Of a DNA stretch of 6,808 nucleotides, positions 5,769 to 6,808 are shown one piece after another (the first letter of the stretch is position 1; each line of letters starts with the position of its first letter). This DNA comes from an uncultured Ruaniaceae bacterium (lineage in GTDB: Bacteria; Actinomycetota; Actinomycetes; Actinomycetales; Beutenbergiaceae), in assembly GCA_947251855.1 (NCBI GenBank), contig CAMXUZ010000304.1:1-6808 (forward strand), read 5' to 3'. The notes below the pieces were generated by a model that was given only the letters and a program-made list of their open reading frames with translations, did no database searches and was not told the DNA's origin. A program made the position numbers and the translations under genes.

Positions 5769-6808
5769 ATGGGACACCCAACAGGCAGTAGCGGGCGCGG
5801 CATCGGCCGCGAGGCGCAGGCTGACCTTTTCAGCGCAGGGATCAGTGGGACCCGTCCGAGGGTTCCCACTGATCCCTCGCAGCTTGAGGCCGCTGCGCGC
5901 AAAGCCCTGCCCGAGGAGGCCTTCGCCTACATCGCCGGGGGAGCGGGTGCGGGGCGCACTGTCGTGGCGAACCGGGAGGCATTCGCCCGCTGGCAGATCT
6001 GGCCTCGGGTGCTCAAGGACGTCTCGGCCCGCGATTTGTCGACGACGCTGCTCGGCCGGGACCTTCCCTCTCCCCTCCTGCTCGCCCCACTGGGCGTGAT
6101 GGAACTCGCCCACCCGGGGGCCGTCGTCGCCGTCGCGCGTGCCGCCGCAGCGACCGGCGTGCCCTACGTGCAGTCGAATCAGGCCTCGATCCCGATGGAG
6201 TACGTCGCTCGGCAGGCGCCCGGATCCTCCCGGATGTTCCAGTTGTACTGGTCGGCCAGCGACGACCTCAATCGCTCGCTCCTCGCCCGAGCCGAGGCGA
6301 GTGGCTGCACGGCCATCGTCGTCACCCTCGATACCCACCTACTCGGGTGGCGCACCCAGGATCTCGACCTGGGCTACTTGCCGTTCGTGCGCGGATTGGG
6401 CATCGCCCAATACACCACTGACCCCGTGTTCAAGGAGCTCGTCGCCCGGCGCGCCCGGAACCAACCCGGCGACGGATCTGCGGGGCCGTCGGTGCGGATC
6501 ACCCGGAAAGCGGTGGCCGCGGGCGTGACGATCGCCCGGAAGGGATCCGCGCTCACCGGATCACGGAGCCTGCGCGAGAACCTGCGCTCACCGCTTCCCC
6601 GTGGGGCGGTGGAAACCTTCCTCGACGTGTTCTCCACGCCCGCGCTCACGTGGGCGGATCTCGCCAAGGCGCGGGAGTGGACGTCCCTGCCCATCCTGCT
6701 CAAGGGGATCGCCCACCCGGACGACGCCGCCCGCGCGATCGACGAAGGCGTGGACGGGGTGTGGGTATCGAACCACGGCGGGCGGCAGATCGACACCTCC
6801 GTACCCAC
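5769..6808 (+). CDS. FMN-dependent alpha-hydroxy-acid oxidizing protein, probable lactate 2-monooxygenase, 3' end outside window
   Basis: The predicted enzyme oxidises L-lactate with O2 to acetate, CO2 and water in the cytoplasm. The first 346 residues are visible; roughly 80 more are expected by family length. Motifs in order: YIAGGAG (Y54), LLLAPLGV with G109, VQSNQAS, FQLYW, VTLDTHLLGWRTQDL, LPILLKGI (K312, an FMN-contacting lysine), and VSNHGGRQ with catalytic H336 and substrate-binding R339. G109 corresponds, as I recall it, to the glycine of M. smegmatis lactate monooxygenase that lactate oxidases replace with alanine, which favours monooxygenase activity. The long stretch between about residues 210 and 290 fits the large loop of this subfamily. 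Start ATG 5769 has GAGGGAG at five bases, and the N-terminal GREAQADLFSAGISG resembles that of actinobacterial relatives. Other 2-hydroxy acids remain possible substrates. A very strong hairpin lies in codons 22-38. The gene is not functionally linked to its neighbours. Confidence 0.88.
   Translation, partial: MGHPTGSSGRGIGREAQADLFSAGISGTRPRVPTDPSQLEAAARKALPEEAFAYIAGGAGAGRTVVANREAFARWQIWPRVLKDVSARDLSTTLLGRDLPSPLLLAPLGVMELAHPGAVVAVARAAAATGVPYVQSNQASIPMEYVARQAPGSSRMFQLYWSASDDLNRSLLARAEASGCTAIVVTLDTHLLGWRTQDLDLGYLPFVRGLGIAQYTTDPVFKELVARRARNQPGDGSAGPSVRITRKAVAAGVTIARKGSALTGSRSLRENLRSPLPRGAVETFLDVFSTPALTWADLAKAREWTSLPILLKGIAHPDDAARAIDEGVDGVWVSNHGGRQIDTSVP
5833..5880 (+). repeat. 48-nt near-perfect hairpin inside coding sequence
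   Basis: AGGGATCAGTGGGA (5837-5850) is the exact reverse complement of TCCCACTGATCCCT (5864-5877). Allowing a bulged C5836, GCG (5833-5835) pairs with CGC (5878-5880). Allowing a bulged T5863, CCC (5851-5853) pairs with GGG (5860-5862), leaving the loop GTCCGA. That makes 20 pairs across codons 22-38 of the lactate monooxygenase gene. It is followed by TCGCAGCTTG-like sequence with no T run, so it is not an intrinsic terminator. Confidence 0.9.

Noticed and set aside
4477..5781. Long minus-strand open frame (434 codons) opposite rpfB
   Set aside because: It mirrors the rpfB codon pattern, shows low-complexity repeats such as runs of Leu and Ala, and has no recognisable domain or supported start.
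5833..5880. The large hairpin as the rpfB transcription terminator, with the lactate gene starting downstream of it
   Set aside because: No T run follows, it is 130 bases beyond the rpfB stop, and the frame through it has a strong ribosome site at ATG 5769 and family-like N-terminal residues.

Overview
The window comes from a high-GC actinobacterium, most likely of the Micrococcales type. The reasons are strong G/C bias at third codon positions, use of GTG and TTG starts, a four-cysteine actinobacterial methionyl-tRNA synthetase, and the conserved block metG - tatD - resuscitation-promoting-factor gene. All five complete or partial genes with family support after the first, and the first itself, lie on the + strand. 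I see no tRNA, rRNA, CRISPR array, insertion sequence or integrase.

Layout: (1) 1-411, the 3' end of a RibD C-terminal-domain (pyrimidine reductase / dihydrofolate-reductase fold) protein. (2) 464-2257, metG, with a TANNNT -10 box so close to the ATG that a leaderless or nearly leaderless mRNA is likely. (3) 2262-3173, a TatD-family metal-dependent hydrolase four bases after metG, surely co-transcribed. (4) 3213-4313, a membrane-anchored or secreted protein with one DUF348 unit, a G5 domain and an SLT-type lytic transglycosylase head. (5) 4314-4527, a 214-bp regulatory gap with a sigma-A-type promoter, a possible MtrA box over its -35, two perfect inverted repeats in the leader and a short leader ORF. 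(6) 4528-5703, rpfB: three DUF348 units, G5 and a resuscitation-promoting-factor domain, starting at TTG. (7) 5769 to the window end, a 3'-truncated FMN-dependent alpha-hydroxy-acid oxidizing enzyme, best fitting lactate 2-monooxygenase.

Functionally the centre of the window is a pair of tandem cell-wall enzymes that share the DUF348-G5 stalk but carry different muralytic heads, one SLT and one Rpf. They probably act on the same peptidoglycan at growth restart or daughter-cell separation. The usual partner downstream of rpfB in actinobacteria, ksgA/rsmA, is not there; lactate oxidation takes its place.

The most unusual DNA-level signal is a 48-nt near-perfect hairpin (20 paired positions, two single-base bulges) inside codons 22-38 of the lactate monooxygenase gene, made with codons that are otherwise disfavoured in this GC-rich sequence. 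The next most unusual is the structured rpfB leader. No wholly new multi-gene system is evident; these are candidate regulatory structures around known families.
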